From positions 248,001 through 312,000 of the forward strand of contig JAGTXK010000027.1 in assembly GCA_019096195.1 (NCBI GenBank): a stretch of 64,000 nt of DNA, written 5' to 3'. Shown here piece by piece: positions 10,367 to 22,211 of the stretch. Source of the DNA: Boletus sp. NGJ. Its lineage: Eukaryota > Basidiomycota > Agaricomycetes > Boletales > Boletaceae. The notes under the pieces were generated by a model. It saw nothing but the letters and a program-made list of their open reading frames with translations. It did no database searches and was not told where the DNA came from. Within the stretch, counting starts at the first letter, position 1. Each line of letters opens with the position of its first letter. A program made the position numbers and the translations under genes.

Positions 10367-12963
10367 ATGAAGCTTTCCTTTGGGAAAACGAATCCAAAGG
10401 ACGCTCGGCTACAAGACAACGCCCCCGGCAGTCAAGGCAAGTGAGAGAAACGACCTTCCAAGCCCGTGATCTGCGGCCCTCTGTTCTCTTTTACTTCTGA
10501 GCGTGCTGACCCGGGTCACTGTCGTTAGATGCCGCTCCGAATCAGAAACCTGGTTTCTGGAAGTCGCTCGACTGGAAATTGATGCTTGCGTTGTTATTTC
10601 CCATGTTGCTGGAAACGCTAGATTATACAGGCATGTATACGTGCCCGTTCATCCCAGCACGATCAAAACCTAACTAAAAACACCGTGCGTGCCATGCGTT
10701 TCTAGTCGTCGCGACGGCACAATCTCGGATTGCGGTCAGTGGCACAGCGCCTCCTGTCCACACCCACGTCGACTGACTTTCTTTCTACACGCAAAGTCTA
10801 TCTTCAACGCGCTTGCGCTCGAAAGGTCAGTCCTGTTTTTCAACACAGAAATCCATTTCAAACCCGCTGTTCACCCAAATTTAGCTACATCGGTACCTCG
10901 TACCTCCTCGCTTCCACCGTCTTCCTCCCCCTGTTTGCCTCCATCGCCGACATTTATGGACGCCATCTCGGGCTCCAGCTGTCTTTGCTAATTTTCCTCG
11001 TGGGGAGCGCGCTCAGCACGGGCGCAACGAATATCTCCATGATCCTTGCTGGACGAGGTATCGCTGGCATAGGTGCCGCCGGGCTCCTCACTGTATGCTC
11101 CTTTCCTTGTCACATCGTCTTAACGTCTCTCACATCGGCTTTGGTAACGGGTTCTCCTCGTTCCTTGTTTTTGGTGATGCACAGATCGTGAGAACAGTCA
11201 TGACCGACACAACGTCGCTCGACAAGAATAATGTCCAGCAGGCAATGCTGTTTTTACTTTATTCGGTCGGTTTCAGCATCGGGCCCGTCATTGGCGGGTT
11301 TTTGGTCTCGGCTAGCTTTCGCTGGGTGTTTGCCATCAAGTGAGGACTCTTGTCCCGAGGTGGATGCTTTCGTCTTGCTCATCCCCGTTTTCATCTTAGC
11401 TTGCCGTGCACCGTGATCGCCATGTTCCTGTGCTTTGTCTTTCTCCGCAACCGATATCGCGTGCATGGTACCAACGACGACGAGGAACATCAAGCGGCAA
11501 TTCCCACCCCGACCGCGAACGCCCACTCCACCCCGTTGGCCACCATGGACACTTTGGTCTCCAAGCTGGCCCTGATTGACTGGGTCGGCACCTTTCTGTT
11601 CGTCAGCGGCGGTATCCTCGTCTTGCTCGCGCTCAACTGGGGACCGGACGACAACTGGAAAAGTGCACGCGTCATCGTCAACGTTATCCTTGGTGCACTC
11701 CTGATCGTGCTCTACCTTCTCTGGGAAATTCTCCTCGAACAACGGTCGCCCTCGCCCTCGCCCTCGTCCAAGGGTACTGGGGAATCCAACTACGTCCACA
11801 CGAGGTGCACGGGCCTCTTCCGCGCCCGCCCGATGATCCCGATCGAGATGTTCACCTCGTACGACATGTGCGTAGTGCAATACGACTCGTTCATCTCGGG
11901 CATGGTCATGTTTGTCATGTTTTATTTCGTGGCTATTTTTGCGACAGTGGTGACTGGGCTACCGCCTGCCCAGGCTGGGATTCAGTTACTTTATTTCGCG
12001 CCGGGTCTCGTGCGTGATTCTGTTCCCTCGTGCGTGCGTTTCGTTGAGAGGTGGCGATGGTTTCGTGTATAGGGAGGAGGGTCATTGATCTCGATCCGAT
12101 TGATCAAGTTGTTCAGACAGGTATAGTATCGTCGTGAAAGGGGAGAACGAGCCCTTACCTGCGCTGTTGATAGCCCATTTATCCCATCGTGCTCGGGAAC
12201 GTGATCATGACGGTCGGTGTAGGGCTGATCCAAATGGCCATGCAGCGTAATGCACAAGGCGAAGTGAACGGGTGAGTCGCACCCCCCCTTGTCTGCGTAT
12301 GTCGTCGACCCTCAACTGTGCACAGATTCATGGCAATGGCGGGCGTCGGCGTCGGCATGAGCGCAGGCCCGGTGGTGATCCACGCACGGTTCGTGAAACC
12401 GAACCATGTCGCGATCACGAACGCGTTGATGTTGTTTGTCCGTCTCGTCTCGGTGCTCTCTCTCATGTACTCACCGCCTCCGCCTCTTTTCTACATAGTT
12501 CCGTGCGTTCGGAGGCACCGTCGGTCTCGCCCAATGTTTCACCATCCTCAACGCCAAAGTGAACGGAGACATCGCCTCGCAACTGAGCTCCCTTGCCGCG
12601 GCTGGTACGCTCACCGCGTCCGACATCGCTGCGCTCGCGTCGCTGCTCAACAGTGGCGGTCTGTCGTCGGTGACGAGTCTGGATGGGCTACCGAGCGTGG
12701 TGCAGGAAGTGGTGAGGGATGCATTTCGGGATGGGGTGAGGTGGGGGTTCGTGTCGTTGGTGCCGTGGTTGGGGGTGGGGTGTGTGGTGTCGGTGTTTTT
12801 GAGCCGGATCGCGGATTCGGAGAAGAAGGGGAAGGATGGGGAAGGAGAAGGAGAAGGAAAGGAGAAGGGTGGAAGTGAGGGGCAGAGTGAGGCAGAGCTT
12901 GTGGAGATGAAGCCGAGGACGGATGAGGATGTCAAGGCTGCGGCGGAGGACGAGGTGCGGTGA
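10367..12963 (+). CDS. MFS transporter, DHA2-like (14 helices)
   Basis: This is a proton-driven exporter of small molecules, probably in the plasma membrane; the substrate is unknown. The start is ATG at 10367 (MKLSFGKTNPKDA). Helix 1 is LMLALLFPMLLETLDYT, followed across an intron by VVATAQSRIA, the place of the family's LDxTVV motif. Next come TSYLLASTVFLPLFA, IADIYGRHLGLQLSL (motif A position), ILAGRGIAGIGAAGLLTV, a strong GFSIGPVIGGFL (motif C, antiporter type), then a hydrophilic loop with Pro/Thr and PSPSPSSKG. Later helices include GTFLFVSGGILVLLALNW, GMVMFVMFYFVAIFATVV, NVIMTVGVGLIQMAMQ and FMAMAGVGVGMSAGPVVI. The last helix (WGFVSLVPWLGVGCVVSVFL) is followed by a charged Glu/Lys-rich tail. 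There are about eight short introns. The borders near 11095-11190 and 12010-12185 are only approximate. Confidence 0.83.
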
Positions 12964-13171
12964 GACGAGGTAACGAGTCGCCCTGGGCGTCGGCTGGTTT
13001 ATTTTCAGTGATGATGATACCTGAGTCTTGTTCGGATAGACGGGCACACTGTTAATTTATGCATGCCAATACCCAGTCGATTCATCGTATACATCTACAT
13101 CTACTCCCGCCCGCCGTGCTGCGTACAACATCCGTGAAATTCAAACATCCTGCAAGGTAGCCAAACCCTGA

Positions 13172-13680
13172 TTACTCGCTAGGCCCCTGTGGATCACCCC
13201 ACTTTTCAATAATCCGCACCGCCTCATCAAACAAGACCTTTTGCTCCTCCGTCGGTTGCGGGATCCCCCTCCCCGCCTCCGACCCTTTGATATGCAAATC
13301 CGCCAACTTGCGCGGATCGGTGACGTGCACGATGCTCGTGTTCCTCCCGTACAGATCCTCCGCGCCGATATGCTGTACCGGGAGGTCACGCAAGACCGTT
13401 TGCAGGCGGGTGATGGATTTGACGTAGTCTGCCACTTTGAGTTCGCGGGAGACGACGGGGAGGAGGTCTGGAGTGCCGTCTGGGCGGATGTGAGTCGAGA
13501 TGATGAAGTTGCTGCTCTTGGGGGCGCGCGTGATGAGATAACGGGCTTTGGCGGTGGACGGAGCGAATCCGCCTTCGATGCCTGGGGGTGATGCGTGTGA
13601 CGAGTCAGTCAGTGTAGCTCGGATGGGGATGTATTACCTTTTTGTACGATGAGGTTAAAGGTATCGGTGATGCCGTCCAT
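13172..13680 (-). CDS. Small uncharacterised protein (150 residues)
   Basis: Two exons, 13638-13680 and 13172-13581, join through a GT-AG intron that completes a glycine codon, giving 150 residues. The protein starts MDGITDTFNLIVQKG and continues FAPSTAKARYLITRAPKSS. It has IISTHIRPDGTPDLLP and a C-terminal part YGRNTSIVHVTDPRKLADLH, ending EKWGDPQGPSE. There is no signal peptide or membrane helix, and I recognise no domain. The exact intron phase and balanced composition argue for a real gene. It is convergent with the MFS gene, with about 200 bases between the stops. Confidence 0.6.
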
Positions 13681-13959
13681 CGAGGTTGGTGGTGGTGGTT
13701 GGTTGGAGAGACGAGACGCACAGGATCACCGTCCAGGACTGTTGCCAGATCGCGCCAATCCATATTTGAGATTCACCGCTTTATTGTGGTTCACTGACCA
13801 CTCGCTTCCGTTCCCCACTGGATAATATATTGTCATTATATCTGGCCTGGCAGGAAAAATCAGGTGTGCCATCTCAATGTTGAATTGAATTGAAAAAGTA
13901 ATCACCAGAACGCGCAAGTTGCCTGGTCTCTCCCGTTTCCTTCTCCCCCGCTTTTCTCC

Positions 13960-14570
13960 TAGTACCTCCAACAGGCAGCCTGCGAGGGCCCTGTCATCGT
14001 TGTGAATGCGAACGAATATGGCTGTGATGATCTCGTTGTCCTAGTCGACCGAAATCCCGTCCAGGTCCCATTATCAATCACAAAGCAAGGTGTCCGGGAA
14101 CTATCGTCGAGGCTCGGTACCTTGGCTGTGCGTGCAAAGTCGATGGACATGACAAGCGATCTCACCATCTTTCTGCGGGAACTCTAGAATGGGGTTGTTT
14201 CCCCCACTGTTAACGTTCTCTAGACGGTTCTGGTCCTACCGCCGAACTGGACAACATTCGTCAGCGCGTCGATGGCCTCGCCACATCCGCGTTCGCTCTC
14301 CACGACGGACACTTGACGATCGAACGCCTCATTCGGTGCGAGCTCAGTTTCCGTATCGCTCCGCCTGTCGGCGACGAGTCAAGTCCAGACGAGGTGATGC
14401 ATCTCACGTCGGCGATTTGATGGGGACGATGCTTGGACGAACAAGCTCTTTTAATGAGAATATTCTGGTTGTCTGGATTATACCCGCGCAGCGTTGGCGC
14501 TGAACGAGATCATGAAACAATTGGTGAATATACCCATCGACCGACGTATCTTGTACTCGGTGCCCAAGTC
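13960..14570 (+). pseudogene. CHAT-domain relic with internal deletions
   Basis: CHAT domains are caspase-like peptidase folds, found in Agaricomycetes behind long tetratricopeptide arrays. Three pieces can be read. ACEGPVIVVNANEYGCDDL with LVDRNPVQVPLS (13976-14075) is the opening of the fold. AFALHDGHLTIERLIRCEL, then GDESSPDEVMHLTSAI and a stop (14292-14420), is the later half, but the usual AYLSACHT stretch is missing between them. YTRAALALNEIMKQLV with NIPIDRRILY (14482-14553) is the C-terminal end. Frames change between pieces, and neither the TPR array nor the middle of the domain is present. It runs opposite to the larger relic at 25760-28150. Confidence 0.72.
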
Positions 14571-15528
14571 TTCTCCACCCTCGTTCGTTCTCTTGCTATT
14601 TCCCTGCTTAGGTACTCGCTGTTATTTAATCTGCTTATCGAATATATCAGACTCGGGCGAGGCAGATACGGGCGCGGGTGGAAATTAATTAAATCCATTC
14701 GCGAGGAGAGCCTAGAGAAAGAAAGGGGAGTTCTCGTACCCGTTCCTCCCTCCTATGGCTGGGGCTGTGGGCCTGCGCATGGATGTCGTCCCACCACTTC
14801 AAGCCTAGCATCCTCATTTGCGTGAGCTCGTCGGGGCCCACTCTCCGCCGCGATCCAACGTATCTCCTCTCTGATGGGCCTCTGCCTTTTACAGGAACGT
14901 CGGACTTGGTCATACACGTCTTAAATGAAGGGACCAAGGGGAGCCGCCCCTAACTTATCAGTACAGTCAAAATCAAACTTGACGCTAGTCCATCACGCAG
15001 AGCGAAAAGGCCCTCTTTTTGGGGGGGTCGACGAGTCCTACCATCGACATCAAACGACTTGGCACCCAAATCAATTGACCCAGAATAATCATAGCATACA
15101 TCCGCTATAAATACGTTTAAAGAGTACAACGCGGTTATCGCACACTAAGTCGTCGACGCCGCGTGTATTAGTGGATGGCATGAACACCGTACGGGTGGTA
15201 TCCAAGAAAAAAAAGGGGAATAAGAGGGGTAACAGAAATCGTTGAACAACGACATCATCATCATCATCACCGAGCAAAAAACGCGACGCAAGTGCCAGAA
15301 AAAGTCCGGGAAAAGTCAGGGTATGATCAAGGTATCATAACAACAAAAGAAAGAAAGAGAGAGCGAGAGCATCCGTTCGCTCGACGAAAAATACATGTCA
15401 AAATCACACCAAACGTTCCAGAGACCGCGTTAGGTCATCCCAAAATCTAAATCGTACAATCGCCATCAGCGACCCAAGCCCGCCCAGCGACATAGCTCAC
15501 GCACCAAACGATCGTCGATCCACGTCCA
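14571..15528. other. Intergenic region with simple repeats
   Basis: It contains a CAT-rich microsatellite near 15249-15270 and A/G-rich tracts near 15207-15235 and 15340-15365. I see no gene. It holds the 3' flank of the minus-strand gene that follows. Confidence 0.35.
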
Positions 15529-18500
15529 TCAATTGTTCCACCTCAACAGCCCCTTGAGCGCCGTCTTGATTTTAGATTCCCTGCCCACACTACCAGACTT
15601 GGGCTTCCCTGCGCGATCGCCCCCAACACCAGCACCGACACCGACACCGACACCGACTCCAACATGGCCGTCGGCGCTCCTCATATCCTCGATAAACTTG
15701 GATGCAGCGTCCCTCGTACCGGCAGGCGCCGTCTGTGGCCGACGACGCTTCCTCACTTTTGTTGGCGATGGCAATGGCGAAACCGATGGCTTCGCCGTCG
15801 TCATCGGGACAGCGGCGGTAGGACCTGGAACATACCCCCCATTGACACGAGCACCCATGTGACTGCTCCTCGGCGAGATACTGACTGTGGCAGGCACAGG
15901 CACCGACAAATGTCTCTCGCTCTTGCGCCTACCTATATACCTCACATCGTTCCCCATGCCCGCATCTCTTCGAGGGTATGCCCCCACCGCTGACATGGCC
16001 GACATTGGGAGCGTCACAAGTGGGACCGTAAACATGGGATGATCCGGTTCACGTGTCGCAAATTGGGAGGGCGGGGGCGATATCGATCGAGGGACGAGCT
16101 GCCCACACAGCGCACATGTGTAAACGTCCCCATTCCCATCTCCACCTCCAAACCCACCACCCAAGGGCATCGACATCGACACCACCCGATCCCGCTTGTC
16201 TGCCATCATCAACGACGGCGACGGCGATCTTGACGTCGAAGACGACGACGTGGTCGAGGTGGGAACGGTGCTAAACGAGACGTATGACCCCGACGTCTCC
16301 GTGGCCGTCGTCAGCATCGAACTCGGCGTGCCCGGACGCGGGCTCGGGCTCAAACCCACACCCATGCTCAGACCTGAACTCGAGCGCGTGCGCAACGGCG
16401 CCCGGTCTTCCTCCTCAGACGTCTTCGGCACCAACATACGGGGGTCCGGCCTCCAATGCGCACACACCATTGCCGTCCGCACCCACTCCTCCCCACCATG
16501 GGAGCCCTCTGCATCATTCTCCTCGGACGTATCTGTAAAAAATGCCTTGAGCCCGGAGGGCTGCGGAGCGAATGGCTCCCCCCCTGGGAGACGGACGAAT
16601 GAAGGGAGCATGCGAGGGTTGCTCGACAATGTCGCCGTGCTCCCATTCGTGATCAAACTCGGCGTCGAGTCGCCGCCACCGTCCCATTCGCTTAGCGCGG
16701 GTACACCCGCCGTCGCCATGGCCTGCGCATTCAACCGTCGCAACATCGGCACGGCAGACGAACTCCCAGACGACGCGAGCGGGGCGACATCGTAGGGAAT
16801 TGGTGATGCGGGCATGAGGGTGCTCTGGCTGCCATGGGTGATCGTGCAGATGCTGGTCGAGGTGCTGTCCGTGCCGCTCTCCACGGCTTTGGCGCTGTTC
16901 TCTTCGGGTTTGCCCTTGGTGTTGGCATGCTGATCTACGCCGGGGTTAGTATTGGATTTCTCGCGTTTGGGTCGGTGAAAGTTGGGCGAGGGAAAAAAGG
17001 AAAAGGTGTATCGGCGGGTTTTGCGAGGGGTCGTAGATGGCGTTGACGTTGACAATGGGGTAACCGGAGACTGTTTCTTGGTGAGGGTACTAGGCTTGAG
17101 CTTTGACGGGCTCTCAACGTGGACCGAGCCGTTTGGAGTGGGGGTAACAGGAACCGGCGTAGGAGCTGGGGTCACATTGGGGCGGACGACACCCCTGGTC
17201 GACGTCGACGGGCGACCGTCTTCGCCACTCTTCTCGCCTACACCCGCACTGGCCGCATCAGAATGAACGTCACCTTTGCTGGGATCGCCCAATCCCTTTG
17301 ATTTCCAGGGTAATAACGACGAGCGACGTTCCTGAGTCTGCGTCTGGATTTTTGTCTCGCTGATAGTCTCCAACGCCGTTCCCGTTCCCGGCGCAGGTCC
17401 ACGTGCCAGTCCTGGGCGTGACTTGGTCAATTTCCGTCGTCGAGGCACGGGCGCGGGCGACACCTCGACAGTATCCGAGATGCGCACCGTGCGCAGGTTG
17501 CGTCCTCCCTTTCGCTCGTCATCCGACGGGCACCCAGGTCGCCGTCGCCGCTGGGATAGACGACTTCAATGCCTGTACGGGCGAGCGTGGAAGAGAGGTC
17601 CTCTAGGCTTTTGGTGTGCATGACGGAGGTGCGCTGCTGACCACCACCACCACCCCTCTCCCTCTCCCTCCCCTCCCCGTCTGATTCGAGGTCATAAAAC
17701 AGCGTGTGACCGCTCGCTTGGGACGCCATTGAGAGCCGGTTTGCGCCGTCGGTCTGAGAGTAGGTGGAGAGACGGTGCGGAGAGGTGCTTTCCTGGGAGA
17801 GATGGTTCATAGCTTCCAGGAGGCTCAGTCGGGCGCCGTTGGAAAGACGGTCGGGGTAGGATCTACTGCGGGAACGGGGGCGGAGACGAGCAGATGGAAA
17901 GGTGTTGGCCGCGTTTGGGTTGTCTGTGCCGTGGGGATAAGAGGGAGGTGTTGCGTCGTCGTCCGAGGAAGAAGAAGAGGAAGAGGCGAGGGAAAAGAAG
18001 GTGCCAGTGGAGGATTTGGGAGAGATGGGTGGATGGGCAGCGAGTGGCGATGATCGGGGAGGGGTGATTGGACGCGAGCGGGATCGTTTATATCTCGGGG
18101 ACGAGGGATGGGACTGGGGCTGGGGTTGCGGCTGGGGCTGGGTGGATATGGAGGCGTGCAGAAGAGGTCTGGGAAGAGGGTGGTCGACCTGTGGCTGCGG
18201 TTGGGTTCGGGCATCAGGGATATGATCACCAGATGATGAGGGGGGAGGAGGGAGGTGGTGAAATCTTGACGAGTGGGACACCGTTGGGAGTCGGAAGCGC
18301 CGACAGGGTATTGTCGGTAAAGGTGACGTGATTCGAAGACGTTGGGGGTTCTTTCTCGTTGCCCTTTCCAAGGGAATCCCTGGCTTTTCGCATGCGATAC
18401 TCTCTGGCACTGAGTGGCATGACGACGGCAGGAGAGGCCATGGCGAGCCTCGAGAACTTGGGTGTCATTGCCGGGCCAAAGGGAGATGTGCCCAAGGGAG

Positions 18501-19302
18501 ACAATGACATCCAATTCGAAGCAGGGTCACGTGATGTTGAAGGAGGTGGTTTGGAAGGATTAGGTTCGGACTTTGGCGACGTTGGGCGTGGAGAAATCCG
18601 CGAATATGTTTGGGGTATCGTTGGGGATGGAGAGACAGGGTGGAAAGGGAGTGACACTGACCGCGAGTGGCCATGAGAGACGGTCCGTGCGAGGGGTGGA
18701 GGTGTGAGGGAGGTCTCGCCGAGGCTTCCCTGAGCCGAGGACGGGCGACGTCCCGGTGATTTTATCAAACGTGCGGGCCGATGCGAGTGCTGTGAATTAC
18801 TAGAGGAGCCGTGGATGCTCGAGCTTGGGTATAATGAAATGGATGACGTGCTTGCCTCGCCGTCGGCCAACATTAACGCTGATGCCGACCCGCTGGCATT
18901 CCTGGATCCGTAGCCCGACGTAGATGGTGCAAGAGAGTCAGAGACGATCGACGAGGAGGACAGAGATTGTTTGGTCTGTCCAAACTGGTGCGTACTCTCC
19001 TGGGTGTGGAAATCACGTTCGTGGGACTCTTCAGAAGACTCTGAGATGATGGGAGGAAGGGTCGAAAAGCCAGGACCGGCGAGAGGGGATGAGCGCCATG
19101 GGCGGGTATGCATTAAACCACTTGGGGGAGACCATGACATTGCAGCGCGCACAGTGCGGGCCTGTGTAGAAATCGATGAGTGAGCGGTTGTTTAATGAGG
19201 GAAAAAAAAAAGGCGATAATAATAACGTCCGTGTCGAGACAAGCGAGCGAGGGAGAGACTTGCCTGCGTGGGTGCCATGGACGTGGCTTGGATGGTCGCC
19301 AT
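15529..19302 (-). CDS. Large Ser/Pro/Thr-rich, mostly disordered protein
   Basis: The start is placed at 19302: the 39-base exon MATIQATSMAPTQ is followed by a GC-AG intron (donor GCAAGT, 19162-19263) and then ARTVRAAMSWSPPSG in phase. The sequence is low-complexity throughout, with islands that look conserved: GPAMTPKFSRLAMASPAVVM with PLSAREYRMRKARDSL, RLSLLEAMNHLSQEST with HTKSLEDLSSTL, YTCALCGQLVPRS (a CxxC pair), and the basic C-terminus KIKTALKGLLRWNN. A Gly-Val run just before the end comes from a hexanucleotide repeat at 15629-15660. The reading frame changes near 18250 and changes back near 17490 with no convincing intron at either place. Function is unknown; the layout suggests a scaffold or regulatory protein. 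Confidence 0.62.
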
Positions 19303-20421
19303 CGTGAGCGCCGAGCTCGAACCGCGATGGACTCTGAGACAGAGGAAAGGAATTAGAATCGGGAATTGGAACGACCACGGGTGATAAAGTACTCTATCTG
19401 GGGACCTGCAGGGAAGAACGAATGCCCTGAAAAAGTCCAGGCAAGGATGGACCCGACAGATGAACGCGCGAACGCGGACAGCCTCGAGACAAGATCAACC
19501 GCACGTTCCTAGAAATATTAGAGCCGCACTGAATTTTCTCATCACTCGAGTCTGTGAGGTGCCAGCGGCCATCGACTTTTTACGGTGAGCCGTTCATTTC
19601 GACGAGCCATGTCGTTATTCGCACTATAATCATCTCGCCGGGCCACCCCAACGCCGAGCGAGATTCTCTGCTGGACACGCCAAACGCCCCCCAGTGATCC
19701 ACATCACGACATTCGCCAGCTCGCATTTTCTATTTAAATCGTCCCCGGAGCGCTGACCATGGTCCCAGCCTCGTTTGATTCGCGCAGCCTCCGCAAGATC
19801 TTTGGACGAGTCACATGTCCTCGACCGTGCTGCTTGCTGATAGACGGACACGGCCATCTAGGCACCGAGATATCGACTCTATCGATCCTGAGCGCAACGC
19901 GTACGGCCCATCAGTGCCCCTTATTACTAGTCCCGCTGCCCAGAACATACGTCAAACGCCGATAACGGTTGGATGGCTGCGTACGGTCCCGCTTTGCAGT
20001 AGTGCTGACGATGTTTTGTTTCCATCAGCATGTGCAGGTCGGCCACCCAAGCGACGTCTTCTGGAAGTGTGACCACCACATTTCGGCGTTCGCACCGTAC
20101 TGCGCAACCACGGTGTGAATATAATCCTGATATTACATTCTCGAAGACGGCAGGACTGCGTGCGGTCAGCATCAAGTTCTCCCGAAATATATCTTCATGC
20201 GGCCCAACGATGGATAAGCGGATCCGATGACTCCGCAAAGTGGGCAGAGGGCGACTCGGACAAGTTTGATTTACATAACTGTGGACCGAATTCAAGCTGG
20301 TCGTTTTGACGGCGTGATGTGTGATGAGCACCTGTAACTTGTCTCTACCGTACGGTTGATTTTAGCAAAGTGGCTTGCAAAGCACAGACCAGTTTGGACC
20401 TACCACTACGACGCTACGGTC
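19303..20421. promoter_or_regulatory. Divergent intergenic region between two regulatory-type genes
   Basis: About 1.1 kb separates two genes that point away from each other, so it must hold both promoters. No ORF here looks like a gene, and I could not pick out a clear TATA box or named binding site. Confidence 0.35.
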
Positions 20422-21672
20422 ATGTCTAGTCCACGACAAAAGATGGTCGTCGCGTCATCTCCTCAGCCAAACGAACTCGAACAGAAAAAAAAAAGACAGA
20501 CGCTAGAACGTGCAAAGGCCAACCACGTGTGTCTCCTTCCGTGCTTCCCCCCATTCGCTTGCTTAGCACCGTATCCCAGCTCTCGAAACAGCTCCAGATG
20601 CGCCTTCAGTATGCCAAACTCAAGGTCGAGCACGGTTGGGTGGGTGCCAGTCCGTTTGAACTCGGTTGCGTCATCTTATTCGCCGTTGCGCTCGAGCCAG
20701 CAACGACAAAATCTCAACGAGGTCGAAAACCTCTACTTTCATCATTCCCATCTTCGGAGTATGCGACAGCGCTCCCATCATGCGACCGTCACCGAGACAC
20801 ACGTCCAGTCTCCAGCATCGTCTGCAGTGCCAGATCGAACTGTGGGGCCATCGCCGTCGGTCAACGACGCTTCGTCGTCCGGTTCTATCTCCCCGCCTTC
20901 CCAATCGTCATCAGAACATGCTCACAGCGCCGCGCTTTCATCACAACCGCAGCTATACCCTCCCATCCAAGCGCCTGTGCCCGTCGCACCTTGCTCGGTT
21001 TCGACGAACCGTCCGCCATCCGCGTTTGACCTGTCCGATCCCAACATACTGACGCGTCTGGCTCAACTACAGGCGCAGGTTCAGGTGCCGTTGCAGTCGC
21101 AGGTTCAGACTTTGTCCCACCAACCACCGACGACGATCCCCCCATCCACGTCCACGTCCACGTCCACATCTACACCCGCGGTCCCTGTCCCCGTGCCCGG
21201 TGCCTTTCCGCCCCACCTCCAACTCTCACAACCCCCCATGAGCCATCCACAGCCAGGCTTTCCCTTTTCCGCCTACGTCCCTCAACCTGTCTTTGGCACG
21301 TCAACGCCCGGGTCTGTGCCCCTCTACCCCGTCCCCGCCGCTCACCCCGCCTCCACGCCACACAATCTCGCAGCCCCTTCCCAATCACCCGTCCCCCTCC
21401 CTGTCTCGACCTCTGCCTCTGCCTCCGCCTCTGCTCCCACTGCCCCCATACCCAACACACCCATCGCCTCCACCGCGCTCACCTACGACTCTTTCTGGTC
21501 CACACACGCTTCTTCGACAGGTCCCACCCGTGCCCTCTACCGTACCCACACCGGGTTTACAGCGAGTGCGACGCCAGGGGGGAATGTGGCCATGTTGACG
21601 CCCGGTGGCCACGCAGCAATCATGACCGCCGAGGGTGTCTACGTGGGCGGGGCGAGCAATAGGAGTGGGTGA
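20422..21672 (+). CDS. Pro/Ser-rich protein with a Whi5/Nrm1-like motif
   Basis: Three exons, 20422-20526, 20580-20639 and 20701-21672, join in phase 0 and give 378 residues. The small middle exon and its borders encode LQMRLQYAKLKVEHGW, then QRQNLNEVENLYFHH. This resembles the short GTB motif by which Whi5 and Nrm1 bind the G1/S factors SBF and MBF (a basic-hydrophobic helix with a conserved K-V and G-W). The rest is disordered: Ser/Thr-Pro sites, Gln-rich LAQLQAQVQVPLQSQVQ, a Thr-Ser repeat, and a Gly/Ala-rich end (PGGNVAMLTPGGHAAIM). By analogy it could repress G1/S transcription and be controlled by cyclin-dependent kinase, but that rests on one short motif. Confidence 0.6.
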   Translation: MSSPRQKMVVASSPQPNELEQKKKRQTLERAKANHVCLLPCFPPFACLAPYPSSRNSSRCAFSMPNSRSSTVGWVPVRLNSVASSYSPLRSSQQRQNLNEVENLYFHHSHLRSMRQRSHHATVTETHVQSPASSAVPDRTVGPSPSVNDASSSGSISPPSQSSSEHAHSAALSSQPQLYPPIQAPVPVAPCSVSTNRPPSAFDLSDPNILTRLAQLQAQVQVPLQSQVQTLSHQPPTTIPPSTSTSTSTSTPAVPVPVPGAFPPHLQLSQPPMSHPQPGFPFSAYVPQPVFGTSTPGSVPLYPVPAAHPASTPHNLAAPSQSPVPLPVSTSASASASAPTAPIPNTPIASTALTYDSFWSTHASSTGPTRALYRTHTGFTASATPGGNVAMLTPGGHAAIMTAEGVYVGGASNRSG

Positions 21673-21719
21673 GGGAGTATGGGGTATGCATGGAGTGGGG
21701 GATTGGGGGTTGACGTTGC

Positions 21720-21788
21720 ATTTCATTTATGGATTAATCTGATCATACGCGCATCTACCACTATTAATGACAATGCATGATATAATTC
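21720..21788 (+). repeat. Direct repeat, copy A (3' flank of the Whi5-like gene)
   Basis: This segment begins ATTTCATTTATGGATTAA and ends with a shared TGACAATGCATGATA and ATAATTC part. A near copy lies at 22212-22282. The middle differs by several substitutions and small indels. It lies just after the stop of the previous gene, so the second copy looks like a duplicated 3' flank. Confidence 0.7.
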
Positions 21789-21798
21789 ACGTTTCGAC

Positions 21799-22211
21799 GT
21801 GAGACCGACGGACAGGACCTGTCGCCGTGTCTTGTTCGCGGGGCGAGCACGAGTCCGTTTACTCGCTGCACTGTTCACGGGTACGCATTTCTACACGTCC
21901 AGGTTCGTCCGTTTTCTCGACGTAGCGACCACCTCGGATCTCAGCCTACTCGGGTGTCGGAACCTCGCTCCGAAGGAGGCAGTGCATGACTTTAATAACC
22001 CCTTTTTCGTGACACCCGCGGACATTGAACGTTTGAACTCGAATCCGCCTTTTCTGCTCAGACTTTCATATGCGAGCGAGATCACGGAGAGATACGCACG
22101 CTTACTGTCGGCCGCCTTTGAAGAGTCTCAGTCTGATCGGAGGAAAGATAAAGGTGGGACCAACGACTCGGACACCTTGATTTCCGAGTCACTCCAGGAC
22201 GAAGGAGTCGG
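21799..22211 (+). other. Open segment between two repeat copies, unrecognised
   Basis: An open frame covers most of this stretch (for example FFVTPADIERLNSNPPFLL, then EITERYARLLSAAFEES). Parts of it recur in degraded form at about 23075-23360: a GTGACTTTAATAACACC-like stretch, an ACACCCGCGGA core and a CGAGTCACTCCAGGA core appear in the same order. It may be an exon of an unknown duplicated gene or a relic of one. I do not recognise the protein. Confidence 0.35.

Noticed and set aside
19031-19162. A zinc-binding start GPHCARCNVMVSPKWF for the Ser-rich protein
   Set aside because: It lies in a different frame from the rest of the gene and ends at a stop; the intron phase from exon 1 leads to ARTVRAAMSW instead.
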